The notes beneath the pieces are model-generated. The model saw only the letters and a list, made by a program, of their open reading frames with translations, had not been told where the DNA came from and searched no databases. The translations under genes were made by a program, and so were the position numbers. This document shows, in pieces, positions 11,509-21,791 of a stretch of 64,000 nt of DNA (its first letter is position 1; each line of letters opens with the position of its first letter). The stretch is from Endothia cerciana (taxonomy: Eukaryota > Ascomycota > Sordariomycetes > Diaporthales > Cryphonectriaceae), in contig JALRMH010000009.1 in the NCBI GenBank assembly GCA_026119935.1, positions 496,001-560,000 of the forward strand, read 5' to 3'.

Positions 11509-13543
11509 TCAAATCACCACTTCGAAGTCATTGATTGTGCCGTAGTCAGACTTGATGACACCAGCACCGTGCTCGGCAACACCATACACGGTTGCCTGAG
11601 TATTCGCATACGGCAGCATGGGGATGATGCTTGCATCGCAAACGCGCAGGTTGGTAGTGCCATAGACGCGCAGCTTTGGGTCGACAACTGTTGACATCGT
11701 AATTACTCAGTAACGTTCTGTAACAGGAGATAAGCCATCGAAAGAGTATGGCACGAAATAGACATACCGCCACCGAGGCCGCGGGACATCATAGCGCATG
11801 TACCAGCGAAATGATACGCGCCAACCGCCGTGTTGCGAACGAATTCCTTCGCTCCGGCCAGGTCTCCGAGGTCGTCCACGTCTACATTCGCATTGCCCAG
11901 CTTCGGCAGTAGGTGGCTCGCCAAGGGCTCGGCCTTGGTGATGGTCGATGAGACGTATTGGACGTGGCGTGCCATGATCTCCATATCAACGGGGTGAGAG
12001 AAGTAGTTGGGATCAATGGTTGGGTGTGCAGAGGCGGAAGAGGAAGAGATGTGCGTTGAGCCACGGGATATGGGGTGCGCGAGGCTGAGTGCGATGCTGT
12101 AGAACGAATCGTTTCCAGGAGGTGGGCCGGTCATGGAGGCGTCGGCGCCGAAGTGAATGAAACCGCCATATGTGAAATACTGGCAAGAGGGCTCGGCGGA
12201 GTGAAGAAGTTTCCGGACGAAAAGTTCCTGCTCCCGGACGAAATCAGTACTTGTTGTGGATGCAGACTCAGAGGCGGCTGTCTTTTCCAATAGCTCCTCG
12301 ACCCCGCCATCGCCAGTGCTTGGCAGGGCCAGCAACGCCATAGCATTGATGCCACTCCTCGAGAACGGGCCAGATTGTGAGGTAGTATATGCTTCCATTG
12401 CAGCGCCCAGCGCCACAGGGTCCTGGCGAGCAATAGCATCTGTTGTCTCAAGCCCAGGCTTGTGGCTCTCGCGAAGCTTGAAAGCCAAGGTGAACATTGG
12501 ATGATTCTGCAGATTGTCTCCGACGGACGAATTGTCGATTCGGGATGTGATACCAAGTGACTCTAGGAGCTTTGCATCACCGACTCCCGAGAGCTCGAGC
12601 AGCTTCGGAGAGTTGATGGCGCCGGCGGTGATGATGACTTCCTTGGTCGCCATGACGGTCTCGACCTGGTGATCTTGGCTGGTATACTCGATACCAGTTG
12701 CCTGCAAGTTGCCATCGTCGCTCCGCTGATTACCGAAGAGAATACGATTCACTTGGACGCCTGTCCACACAACTAAGTTCTTCCGGCCTTTTGCGAGACC
12801 TACGTAGTATGCGCTGCCGGCGTAGCTTCGTTGTTTGGTTCGCTGGTCGATGGAATCGGCAACCATAACGGCGCCGGAGCATTCACCCTTGGAACCGTAA
12901 GGATTGTTAGTCACCGGAATTCCAAGGCCTCCCAGGGTATCTCTCCAAGTCTTGGGCCACTGCCAATCATCCCCTTCGTCAGGCACTGTCAGTTGAAGCG
13001 GCCCGCTGGTGTCGCGCCTCTGAGAGTATCCGTTTCCGGATAAGGTATACGCCTTGTCCAGCGATTTGGAAAATGCAGGCCAGTCCCATCCCAGATCGCC
13101 CAGCGCACACCAGAAGTCCACAGTGGACCTCGAAGGCGGTACGAAACAAAGCCCATTTAGCGCACTGGAGCCACCCAGCACACGGCCCTGAGGAACGGCA
13201 TTCTCGCGGTCTGAGATGCCTGCCTAGATCGTTGTCATCCATCATTCAAGAAAGTCTTGCGGATAGGGAGAAAAGTGTGAGATCAGGATGATATGAGGCG
13301 CTTGGCATGACAGATTAAACACACTTGAGGAATGGTCTTGAAGTCCCAGTTCGAGGCTGTGGATAACAAGGTTGGCCACATAGCTGGAACGTTCACTCGA
13401 GGGTCCTGGGTCTGATCGTCGCCAGCTTCTATCACCAGGACTCGTCCCAGGTCAGGACTCTCAGTAAGCCGAGCTGCTAGGACAAGACCAGCCGTTCCGC
13501 CACCAACTATGATGAAGTCGAAGGGCTTAGTGTCAGGCTCCAT
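11509..13543 (-). CDS. GMC-family FAD oxidoreductase
   Basis: Three exons on the minus strand: 13543-13325, 13223-11768 and 11687-11509, giving 617 residues. Intron 1 (101 bp) has donor GTGTGT and acceptor ATCTAG; intron 2 (80 bp) has GTATGT and AACAG. The N-terminal dinucleotide-binding motif is FIIVGGGTAGLVLAARL. GMC signature 1 appears as PQGRVLGGSSALNGL and signature 2 as GAINSPKLLELSGVG. The C-terminal catalytic region has GAYHFAGTCAMM and, after intron 2, VVDPKLRVYGTTNLRVCDASIIP. These enzymes oxidise alcohols (glucose, aryl alcohol, choline or secondary-metabolite intermediates). There is no evident signal peptide, so it is probably intracellular. A pogo transposon begins 201 bp upstream of its start codon and may influence its promoter. 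The substrate cannot be told. Confidence 0.9.
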
Positions 13544-13744
13544 TGCTGTTGTCGTCGCTGTATCTTAGGGGAAAAAAAAGAAATCATCGAAAATATATCA
13601 AGCTACTGAGGGTCATCAAGGTGATGAGCTCGGACAGACACTCACTCATAGCACGAGCTAATTTGTCTGGTACGGGCAATTTAGTTCGTGCATCCTTTAT
13701 CCACAACCTTACAAGCGTTTTACAATCGCGTCACATAGCCCATA

Positions 13745-13801
13745 AGTCGAAGGACCCACTTCCGGCGCACTCCCGATCCGGCGCACCCTGGCCAGCCACA
13801 C
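13745..13801 (+). repeat. Left terminal inverted repeat of pogo element 1
   Basis: Matches the reverse complement of 15542-15598 with about two mismatches (for example CCCTGGCC against CCGTGGCC). The adjacent TA is the target-site duplication. Confidence 0.9.
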
Positions 13802-13893
13802 CGCTTTTTACACCACCCCTCTTTGCTTTATCTTTTCTCCCTTCAGCTTTTATCCAAACAACTTTATTTTTTCAGAATATCAACAAGCACACG

Positions 13894-15510
13894 ATGAAGC
13901 CCTATACAGAAGAAGACGTCTCTAAGGCACTCAGAGCTATTCGTTTTGGCATGTCTATTCGAAAGGCCTCGGCTGAATAGGGGGTCCCAGCCACTACACT
14001 TCGAAGACGTATTGCCGGCGCATCAACACATTCTATATCTGCTCAACCTCAGCAAAGACTCTCGCCTAGCCAAGAAGCTAAACTAGCCCAATAGGTCCTT
14101 ACTCAAGCCGACCTAGGGCTTCCACCAACGCACGCAGAGCTGAGGATCTTTGCGTCGAGGATCCTTGCTGTAAAAGGAGACCCCTAGCCCCTAGGAAAGA
14201 AATAGGTTTAAGCTTTTTTACGTCGTCACGTACATATTGCAATCTTACGCACTCGTCGGATAGATTCTAAACATATTAATAGAGTAACAACAGAGGTAAT
14301 TCGACCTTGGTTCCGTCTGCTAGCTATACCTAAGATTAAGGCTATTAAACTAGCTAATCGATAGAATATAGATAAAGCTGGAATAATTAAAGGCTAAAGC
14401 GAGAATAGCCTAGTCCTAGGATAGTGGAATTCACGTGTAATCTATTGAAAAGACTCTAGTATATAGACCTAGACGTTGTTTGTCGAGTGTATATTAGCTT
14501 CCGGCGCCTACCTCCCCCCTCTAGTGATTTTCAAAGGAAAATCTATACAACAGCAATGGTTTCTAACAGATCTAGAGTCTTTCGACGACTAGCAATTCAC
14601 TGCGATAATAAACAGATGGACAAACAACAATATAGGACTTGAATAGTTAAGAAAGATATTTATCCTAGCAAGCTAATCTAACAACCCTAATAACGCCTGC
14701 CTATTAATCCTCGACAGCTATAGAAGCTATATAATGACTGAATTTATATAGAAATGCTTCTAGAATAATATTCTATTACTTTATTTACCTCTATATATAC
14801 TATATATATTTTAACCTCTCGACTTAGGTGTCTTCTCGTTATTAAAATAGGCCTATTGGAAAAGCGTTGGTCTTCTAAATTAGTATAGCGACTTAACAGT
14901 TTCGAATAAACGAATTTTCCTTGAGAACTATCGTCTGGCTTGTCTTGACGGACTTTCTCGTCAGAATATTCTGTCTAGGTGGAAAGCTTCAGGTCTTTGG
15001 CTAGTCTCCCTTATCAAGCCACTCCTCAGCCCTCTTCTCCTTAAGAGCGTTCAACAACATACCCAGGACGAGTCAGATACTAGCTTAAAGCTATCGACAG
15101 CACTAAACTTTACGTCTAAACACTCTTTAGACTAATCGAATATCTTTTCAACGCCTAGGAAGGCCAAGGACCTATAGGACTAGCTGCGCTGATACAAGGA
15201 CCTACTTTATCCGTCGCTAGGGCAACGTATTCTTTTTAGAAAGATTACTAAGGGCTTCGATGAGAAAGACCTGCAGTTAGCTAATGCCCTTGAGAGGGTT
15301 AAAGCTCTTGAAAGACAGGTGGAGGCTACTAAGCTAAAAAAGAAGAAAAAGGTCGAGTTAAGCCTAAATTCTAAGTTTGCTGATATCAAGGCTGTGCAGA
15401 GGACTTAGGAAAAGGCTAATAAGGATGCTGATAGTTCGAGTGAAGAGAGCGATGTCGAATTGCCTAGGGCTGAAGAGGACTGTATTATAGTTGCAGATAG
15501 GGGTGAATAA
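13894..15510 (+). pseudogene. Pogo/Fot1 transposase remnant
   Basis: Begins MKPYTEEDVSKALRAIRFGM and SIRKASAE, the psq-type helix-turn-helix of Fot1/pogo transposases, then meets TAG where a tryptophan (TGG) stands in element 2. Downstream recognisable pieces include PPTHAELRIFASRILAVKG (CENPB-type DNA-binding domain) and a decayed LQPLDLGVFS block of the DDE endonuclease. The tail is KKKKVELSLNSKFADIKAV and ESDVELPRAEEDCIIVAD before a TAA. Dozens of in-frame stops make it non-functional. Confidence 0.88.
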
Positions 15511-15598
15511 TAAAGAAATTCAATATATGTATAGATTTTTCGTGTGGCTGGCCACGGTGCGCCGGATCGGGAGTGCGCCGGAAGTGGGTCCTTCGACT

Positions 15599-16798
15599 TA
15601 GACGCTGGTACATCATCTTCGCTGAGATGATCGGATTCATTCTGTAGGGTAACTAGGGACATTGAGAATTACTCAAAGCAGCAGAGCTCATGATTACCAG
15701 TGCAGGACGTTCAGTGATAACAATAGGGTTTCACAACAAACTCAGACGTACCCGTTGAAAGGTCAACCAATGCGAGGAATATACGAAAGGACTGCATGTT
15801 GGTTCACACGTGCAACCGTTGGTGGGATTGGACGCAATCCTATGGTTGAAGGTCAGACGGCCGGAGGACCTGGCAGCTGGGGCAGATGCACTGCCTAGGT
15901 ACCTAGGCAATGGTAGAAGCTCTGTCGTAGGTGTCAATCAACATGAGGGGAGCAGATAAGCTAGAACGTAATGTCTGTGGCTGAAGAGGAGGATGCTAGT
16001 CGCAAGCTGATTCTACATCGCAGGGGCCAACTGCTCTGATCCTAGTTCGTCCTGCAGCGAAACCAAGTTCTGTGGGCCTCAATGTCGCTAGATAGGGCTG
16101 AGGGCATGCCTCGAACATGGAACAAAGTCACGTCCCGAGTGCGGTGGCCTTGGATGGACTTCATACGATTGAACGTGGATGGGCCATCCAATTCAACCTT
16201 CTAGTGCGACCTCAGCCAGGTATATGCAGGTCGTGTGAGACTAGGACAAAAGTGACAGAACGATTGGCAATGACTGATTCTAAACGCGCGGCCGCATGTG
16301 CTGTCACCTTTGCCGTCAAGGGTGACAGCAAAGGTGACAGTACAAAATGACTATCTCTTGTTCCGGGTGTGGGGTGGTGGGGCTTCGAATTGTGCAGTGA
16401 TGATAATGAGAGGCCCAATCCACGGAGGGGAGCGTGTGTTTTTGGGTACCTATGTAGTAGCAAGTAAACCGCGTGGTGCTGCTCTGCGGCCATATTTTCG
16501 CGGATTTCAAATATACTCGTACTCGCCGCTTCCTACTAATGCCATTCAACTGTACAATCTCACTGGGGCGGTCTACACAAAGCCTCTTCCCGATCAAATC
16601 GGACCCTGAAGAGTAGTGACTCAGAAAATCCATTCAAAGCTGCTCCAGGGACGCCGTCAGGAAGCGTTCGACCAATCTGGTCTCTCCCCAATGGCTTGAA
16701 AGACAAGATGAGTAGTGTAGAGTTGTAGCAAGGTCACGCACGCTGATCAATTTCTTATTTCGGGACCAGGTATGGTACTTCAGCATTGTGTATCTACC
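15599..16798. other. Intergenic with a palindrome and a hairpin
   Basis: No gene is supportable. Two structured sites are present: an 18-bp perfect palindrome TGCCTAGGTACCTAGGCA at 15892-15909, and an inverted repeat at 16301-16340 whose 13-bp arms (CTGTCACCTTTGC and its complement) flank a 14-base loop. Frames in this stretch are short and without motifs. Confidence 0.6.
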
Positions 16799-17640
16799 TC
16801 ATTTGAATGCAGGATTGACCTTATTTAATACGTCAGGCGCTGCTCGAAACAGAGCGAGAGGGCCCGGGTTGGGAATAGATTGATCCTTGATATCTCCCAA
16901 GACGCGATTCCCAGTCTCGCCAGGAGCCAGCTGAAAACCAAACCTCTTGACTACTCTTGGAATGAGGCTCCTCATGATGTCTTCAGCTAGGGAGCGCCCA
17001 AGACAAGATCTGCCGCCTGAGTATACTTGGCTGAATTAGCTCTGTATTTCAAGCGCATGGGTCAATGGGAGGCCTACCTGTGCCAAATGGGGTGTACTTG
17101 GCCGTATTTCTGATCATGTTCGGTCGTGTAGTCCAGCGCTCCGGGACAAAGTCGTGGGGCTGCTTTAAAACAATCCGCCCCTTGTGAATCCTATGTCAGC
17201 GCATCTTCATCTCGACACCTGACGTAGGGTACTAAGTATACCTTACTCCTGTTGATTGAGTAGCGTGGGCAGACTGTTGTCGTGCAAGGGGGATATATTG
17301 CCACCGATGGTCACGCCGTTCTCTTGTGTTTTTCTAGAACCGGCGCTAAGAAGCGATGGGTATAGTCGTAATGCTTCCTTGATCACAGCGTTGAGGTGAG
17401 GAAGAGCGTTCAAGATCTTGAAATCGCTCACGTCAGTATCAGAAACCTTGAGAATCTTCTATTGATGCTTTGGATGTTTGGCCAGCTCAGCGAACGCGTC
17501 GATCAGTGTCACTGTCGTGGGATCGCTTATGTTTTGGTTAGGACATGCTTCAATAAGAAGTCACTGAGATCCAGGTTAAGGCCCGAAAAGTGTTGATCAG
17601 GAATACGGCCATGATTACCTTAGCAAGTCAAGACGTGCAG
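16799..17640 (-). pseudogene. Cytochrome P450 remnant (C-terminal half)
   Basis: Reading the minus strand from about 17640 to the TGA at 16801-16799, three P450 landmarks occur in order. The K helix is in LPHLNAVIKEALRLYP (ExxR); PHDFVPERW is the PERW motif; the heme-binding loop PFGTGGRSCLGRSLA contains the cysteine ligand and is split by a phase-1 intron (about 17080-17019). DPTTVTLIDAFAELAKHPKHQ upstream resembles the I-helix segment. The copy is broken: TAG at 17461-17459 follows KHQ, and a one-base shift near 17310 separates VTIGG from YIPPCTTTVC. No N-terminal half or membrane anchor is recognisable upstream. P450s here would be microsomal monooxygenases; this copy can hardly be functional. 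Confidence 0.82.
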
Positions 17641-18313
17641 GCGCCCTTGCACTGTGAACACCCTATCTTAGAGGCGTCGAAGTGATCAATAACTACTCTT
17701 CTACAGCGTATTCAGGTTTCCAGCGCCAGTTTGGCTCTCTAAGCCTCAAGCGCGTCTAGAGACTTGTTTTTCAACAGCTGTACAGACGTTCCTGCTGTCT
17801 CTGCAGGGCCCGGACGATGTGGGCGCCTGGTGCAGCTTTTACATTTCGACGGATTGTTCATATTGGCACCAGCTTTTGGTCTGAAGCTAGCAGCGGTAGA
17901 TCTCAGTCCATAATTTACCCAGCTCTCTTTCTATTTTCTGAAGTAAAATGCGATCCCTTACGTCCCTTAACTGGAGAGACTTAGTCCGGGTGGTAGAGCC
18001 TACCTCAATGAAGCTGATCCCAACCAACTGGACTGACAGGAAACCTTTTACGGCAGTAACTACGCTCTCCTCGATAAGTATCAAAGATAAATATGACCTA
18101 GGCGGGCTTCTCTACGAATACCGTGTGAAGCCAGAGATGGTAGTATCATATGAGTACTGACGGACCTCCTTGCCGTATCCAATGACGTGATCAGATTACG
18201 CGGCACACGTATTCATAAATAGCTTTCAACAGAGTGTCACTCTTGTGAGATACAAGATACCTGTGGCATTCAACACTTTTCCTCCCGCTTCAAGTCCAGT
18301 GCTTTGTCAACTG
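17641..18313. other. Intergenic between P450 remnant and methyltransferase
   Basis: No convincing gene. A minus-strand frame at 18084-17887 encodes 65 residues without a known motif. Part of this stretch may be the unrecognisable 5' half of the P450. Confidence 0.45.
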
Positions 18314-19546
18314 TCAACCGGTGGTTTTACGCCCGTAAGCAACGTAGACTGAAGGATGTGAGAAGATTGTCCCGCTAGGTGGCTAGTAATACAGACACTT
18401 ACCAACATGATACACACGCATGTTTGGATTTATTATATCCATACGACCCTGTCCCAAGAGACCCGGAATTTCCTCCATTGTCAGACCACCGGCCACGAGC
18501 AGCTTGCTGAAGCTGTCCAGCGCCCTCAGCCAGTTGGTGCTCGACCACTGACCCAACAACTTATCCTTCGGGTCTATTGGCCATCCGTTTAAAGGTAGGA
18601 GGATAGTCTTGCCGACTACATCTGCAAACCCGGCCTCAACCATCCAGCGCTTGAGCTTGCTGCCTGAGCGGAGGTCCTTCCCGTGGGCAGCACCTCCAGC
18701 GATAGCGTGTTGGTAGATTTTTATTATAGCCGAGCCCGGAAGAAGCTTTTCTGAGATTTCATCCTGGCCGACGAGCTCGAATGCATAGTCTTGGAACTCC
18801 GCCCAGCCGCCGGGCTGAAGGTGGGCATGTACCTTTGCGATCATGCCGGGAAAATCGCTGAAGCAAGTGCACACTATTACAACCCTGGTAAGATCCATGA
18901 GCTACGACGAGAGACTGCTATCGCAGCAAAAGAAAGATCCCCCCTGCTGCAGAGTGCAGAAGGCCATGAAAGGTTTGCTTACTTGCGCGCCAATGGATGT
19001 AGTCGAACGGATGATCGAACACCCACGTCTCCTCACTATCTTCTCTAAAGAATGTGAGTTTTGGAGGGAGGTTCTCCGTGGGCTGGATCAGGCTGAGATC
19101 CGTTCCTATGACGTTTGACTCTGGGTGCTTCCTGGCAAACTGTTTCGCCCAAATGCCCGTGCCGGTTCCGATGTCGAGCACGTTGAGAGGCTCACCTATG
19201 GGTGCGATCGACAGCTGCCCCCCGAGCATGAGCAGCCACACGTGGTGCTGAAGATCCAGACGATCCTGCTCGTCGCCGTCGTTCGGGAGAAAATACTTAC
19301 CCTCCCGATATGCGTTGTATGTTCTGCCATCTTCCTCCACAGACAGGGCGTCTGGAATTGTCGAGCCACTGCTCGGATGTTAATCGCTCAGGCCGTCTCA
19401 ATTGGCTACTCGCCAGCTGCATCTGTGCGATATAACTGTACTCACGTAACCTTCCGTTCAGGGTTCGATATCTTTGACTTTCCTGACAGCACCGACATTC
19501 CCGATGCCCCAGAGCCAGACTGGGGCGATCTTCCTGGCGAGGCCAT
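18314..19546 (-). CDS. SAM-dependent methyltransferase, LaeA/TAM-like
   Basis: Four exons on the minus strand: 19546-19446, 19368-18983, 18873-18403 and 18348-18314, giving 330 residues with all phases consistent (donors GTGAGT, GTAAGC, GTAAGT). After a Ser-rich N-terminus the family signature YNAYREGKYFLPND and DEQDRLDLQHH appears, then SAM-binding motif I NVLDIGTGTGIWAKQFA and motif II IGTDLS. Next come FDYIHWRAMCTCFSDFPGMI and LQPGGWAEFQDY. The tail VYVAYGRKTTG comes from the tiny last exon and matches the usual family ending. Such class I methyltransferases are frequent in fungal secondary-metabolite clusters and as LaeA-like regulators. It lies between a P450 remnant and a broken HMG-box gene. 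No lesion was seen, so it is probably functional; its substrate is unknown. Confidence 0.85.
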
Positions 19547-20318
19547 GACCACGGTACTTTGGAGCTATTGAAAGATGTGAAGGGTATCAGCAGTTGGAGG
19601 GAAATAGAGAGAAGGCCTCGTGAAGCTGGAGCTGGAGAAAGAGGAGTCGACCAGGGGGTCTACAGATCTCGCAGCTCGGCCCGACTCGTTCCCCTTCTCA
19701 TTACGGCCCGCAGAGCTCATTGTGTAGGTCCGTCTCGAAGAGATGCTTACGTGCTGGGGTGGGGTGATCGGTGATACGCACTACGATACCTTGTTTCCGG
19801 TGCTGCGTCTTCCCCACCCACAATACCAGGGTTATCATAGACAGCATCCTGTTGAAGTGGGCCCAGGGACGCACTTTGACCTTCATAAACCCACGATGGG
19901 CCGGGTCAGCAATTGGGTTGGGGGCTGTCGTCAGTCTGTGCATCCAAATGTGTCTGAAAGACCCCTGAGAATGTAGCATGCTTGAAAGGATTCGAAAACA
20001 GCCAGTCTGGCTGTATCATGATCGCGTCTAAGGTTTCCTAAACTACGGGGATTATTCAATGGGGGATAGCGAGAAGTAACAATAAAGGTCCCAAGGTGCC
20101 TGTGACTGCTCATCATCAAGACGAGAAGCGTATCGTAGGCCTCGAAGGGCGGCCCTTGAGAACCTTGACTATACATGACAAATATTCGAGGAGCTTTTCG
20201 GAGATATTGTGGGAGGAAAAACCTTAGTTTTGTTTACATATCATGAGGATCAGCCTCAGATCGATCTACTGTAAAGGGAAACTGGACGTTGGCCATCATG
20301 AAAGAGTGTACGACTCAC
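19547..20318. other. Intergenic, no supportable gene
   Basis: Contains the methyltransferase promoter and presumably the decayed 3' part of the HMG-box gene. A minus-strand frame at 19979-19701 has one hydrophobic stretch (MLSMITLVLWV) but no recognisable family. Confidence 0.45.
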
Positions 20319-21297
20319 CTACGCGACCTGTTAGTACGATACTTGTAGTCCGGGTACATGGCATCATATCGCTTCTGAACTCGGGCAGCGAGGCTGTAGT
20401 AGTGGTTCTGTGGTTCTTGACCGACTCGCTCTCGCCCCTCCAAGAAGCAGCTGCCAGTTTGGTAACCCGGACCATTGTGAGCTTCATGTCTTTGACCATG
20501 TTGGCCTTGCATTGGTCACTGCGATACAGTAACTAGGCGTTTGCGGGACGCTTGACACGCAAGCTGCTGGATGTTCTTCCTGCCGGATGTCTTCCTGCCG
20601 GATGACTTCCTTGCTCTATAGTGTAAGGAGACGGACTGGGCGATATTGGAAAGATAGTCCGACGCTGAGGGAGAGTCTTGCACTGGATGATCTAAGGGAA
20701 GACCCTTGCCCTTCTTGGTGACCGGACGTGAAGTCAATTGAGATGAACTTCCGAGGCTGTGGCCGGCGTCGGCGGAGCCAACCTCTTCGTCAGGGTCAGC
20801 CACAAGAATGCAGTCAAGGATTGGTGCACCGGGCGTGTCGGTCGATCCCGTGAACTTGTCATCGTGATGAAAGTTCTCGACGGCCGGCTCATCAATCACC
20901 TCACCCTCAGCATTTTCATTCGCGGGAGAAAGACTTGTGACGGCTGTGCAGCAGAGCAGACTTCCTGTGAAACACTCAGCAGGGATGAGGCAACGCCGAA
21001 ATCAGAGGAGTCAGAGGACATCTCAGGAGGGCTGGACATTGCGACCTGCGAAACCATGTCTTCATCAAGGCCCATGCTCATCATGCCGATGTCCATGTTC
21101 AGGTCGAAATCCAGGTCCACCACAAGGCTGTCGTCAGACTCTGAAAGCGGAGTATAGTTGGGACATGCAGAGTTTCGACAAGCAAAGACTGTGAATGACT
21201 GATCAGAACCATCTGGAGCCAGCTCCGAGATGAGTGGGCCGTTACAACCTGCACGGTTGAATAACAACATGGTGCAAGGTGGAGAAACCGTGGCCAT
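20319..21297 (-). pseudogene. HMG-box (MATA_HMG-like) DNA-binding protein, disrupted
   Basis: On the minus strand, 20562-20336 encodes an HMG box in two frames. It opens LRVKRPANA, hits TAG (20535-20533) where the conserved aromatic of NAY/F-LLYR is expected, continues LLYRSDQCKANMVKDM and SWRGESESVKNH, then changes frame. The other frame continues YYSLAARVQKRYDAMYPDYK and YR, the usual end of a mating-type/Ste11-like HMG box. The frame change coincides exactly with a tandem 8-bp duplication (20402-20417). A splice donor GTGAGT follows at 20318. Upstream frames 21297-20896 (MATVSPPCTMLLFNRAG, acidic) and 20899-20516 (acidic, Ser-rich, ending in repeated SGRK) probably represent its N-terminal region, but they are in different frames too. 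HMG-box proteins control mating and development in fungi. There is no MAT-locus neighbour (APN2, SLA2). Confidence 0.72.
20402..20417 (-). repeat. 8-bp tandem duplication within the HMG box
   Basis: GTGGTTCT is repeated twice in direct succession (plus strand). On the coding strand this is AGAACCAC twice, directly after the VKNH codons. With a single copy the two HMG-box half-frames would be continuous, so the duplication is the likely cause of the frameshift. Confidence 0.85.
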
Positions 21298-21791
21298 GCC
21301 TTCATGTTGTGGAAGGGATACTACCAGGAGGACACTTACCTAGGCAGTCGCACAGCAAGCAAGCTGATCGATCGATTGGCGACGGTGGTCGGTGCGCAAT
21401 CTCGATTCAGAGAATCGGCGGCAAGGAAAATGAAGCCTTAGATATGGTGAAATGCAAGCCCGATAGAGTGCTATCCAATAATGAACGGCGAGAGGTTCAA
21501 AAGGCTCATTCACGTCTTTGTCAAGGTTCTATCTTCAGGGACCCCATCCACAATCATGCCTTGGTGCCAACCGTACTCAGGGAGTCCAGTCCTTCGATTA
21601 AGCTCCTTTCGTGAAGCTCAGGGAGAGTATGAAGAGAAGACTGAAAAGGCCCTCCGAGACAAGATAATAGCCATTGAAGTAATTTTATTCGACGGTGGAA
21701 AGCTCGCAGCTACCTCCAATAGCTGAGAGCGGTACGATCTTCCGTGTTGATATAACTGAAATTGGAGCAACCCCAGTCACGAGACAAGGGT
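21298..21791. other. Intergenic, nothing recognised
   Basis: A GTAAGT donor-like site on the minus strand near 21340 leaves open an upstream exon of the HMG-box gene. Frames on the plus strand at 21279-21726 have no motif. Confidence 0.4.

Larger units (their letters stand above)
13745..15598 (+). mobile_element. Fot1/pogo-type DNA transposon, RIP-degraded
   Basis: A complete element of 1854 bp flanked by the target dinucleotide TA on both sides (13743-13744 and 15599-15600). The terminal inverted repeats are about 57 bp: the left begins AGTCGAAGGACCCACTTCCG and the right end is its near-perfect reverse complement with only a few mismatches. The interior holds one transposase-like frame broken by many TAA and TAG codons and is much more AT-rich than the flanks. 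This pattern fits RIP of a repeated element. It is related to the element at 40269-42639. Confidence 0.93.

Noticed and set aside
20319..21297. Mating-type (MAT1-2) locus
   Set aside because: The HMG box is MAT-like, but none of the usual flanking genes (APN2, SLA2, COX13, APC5) is in the window.
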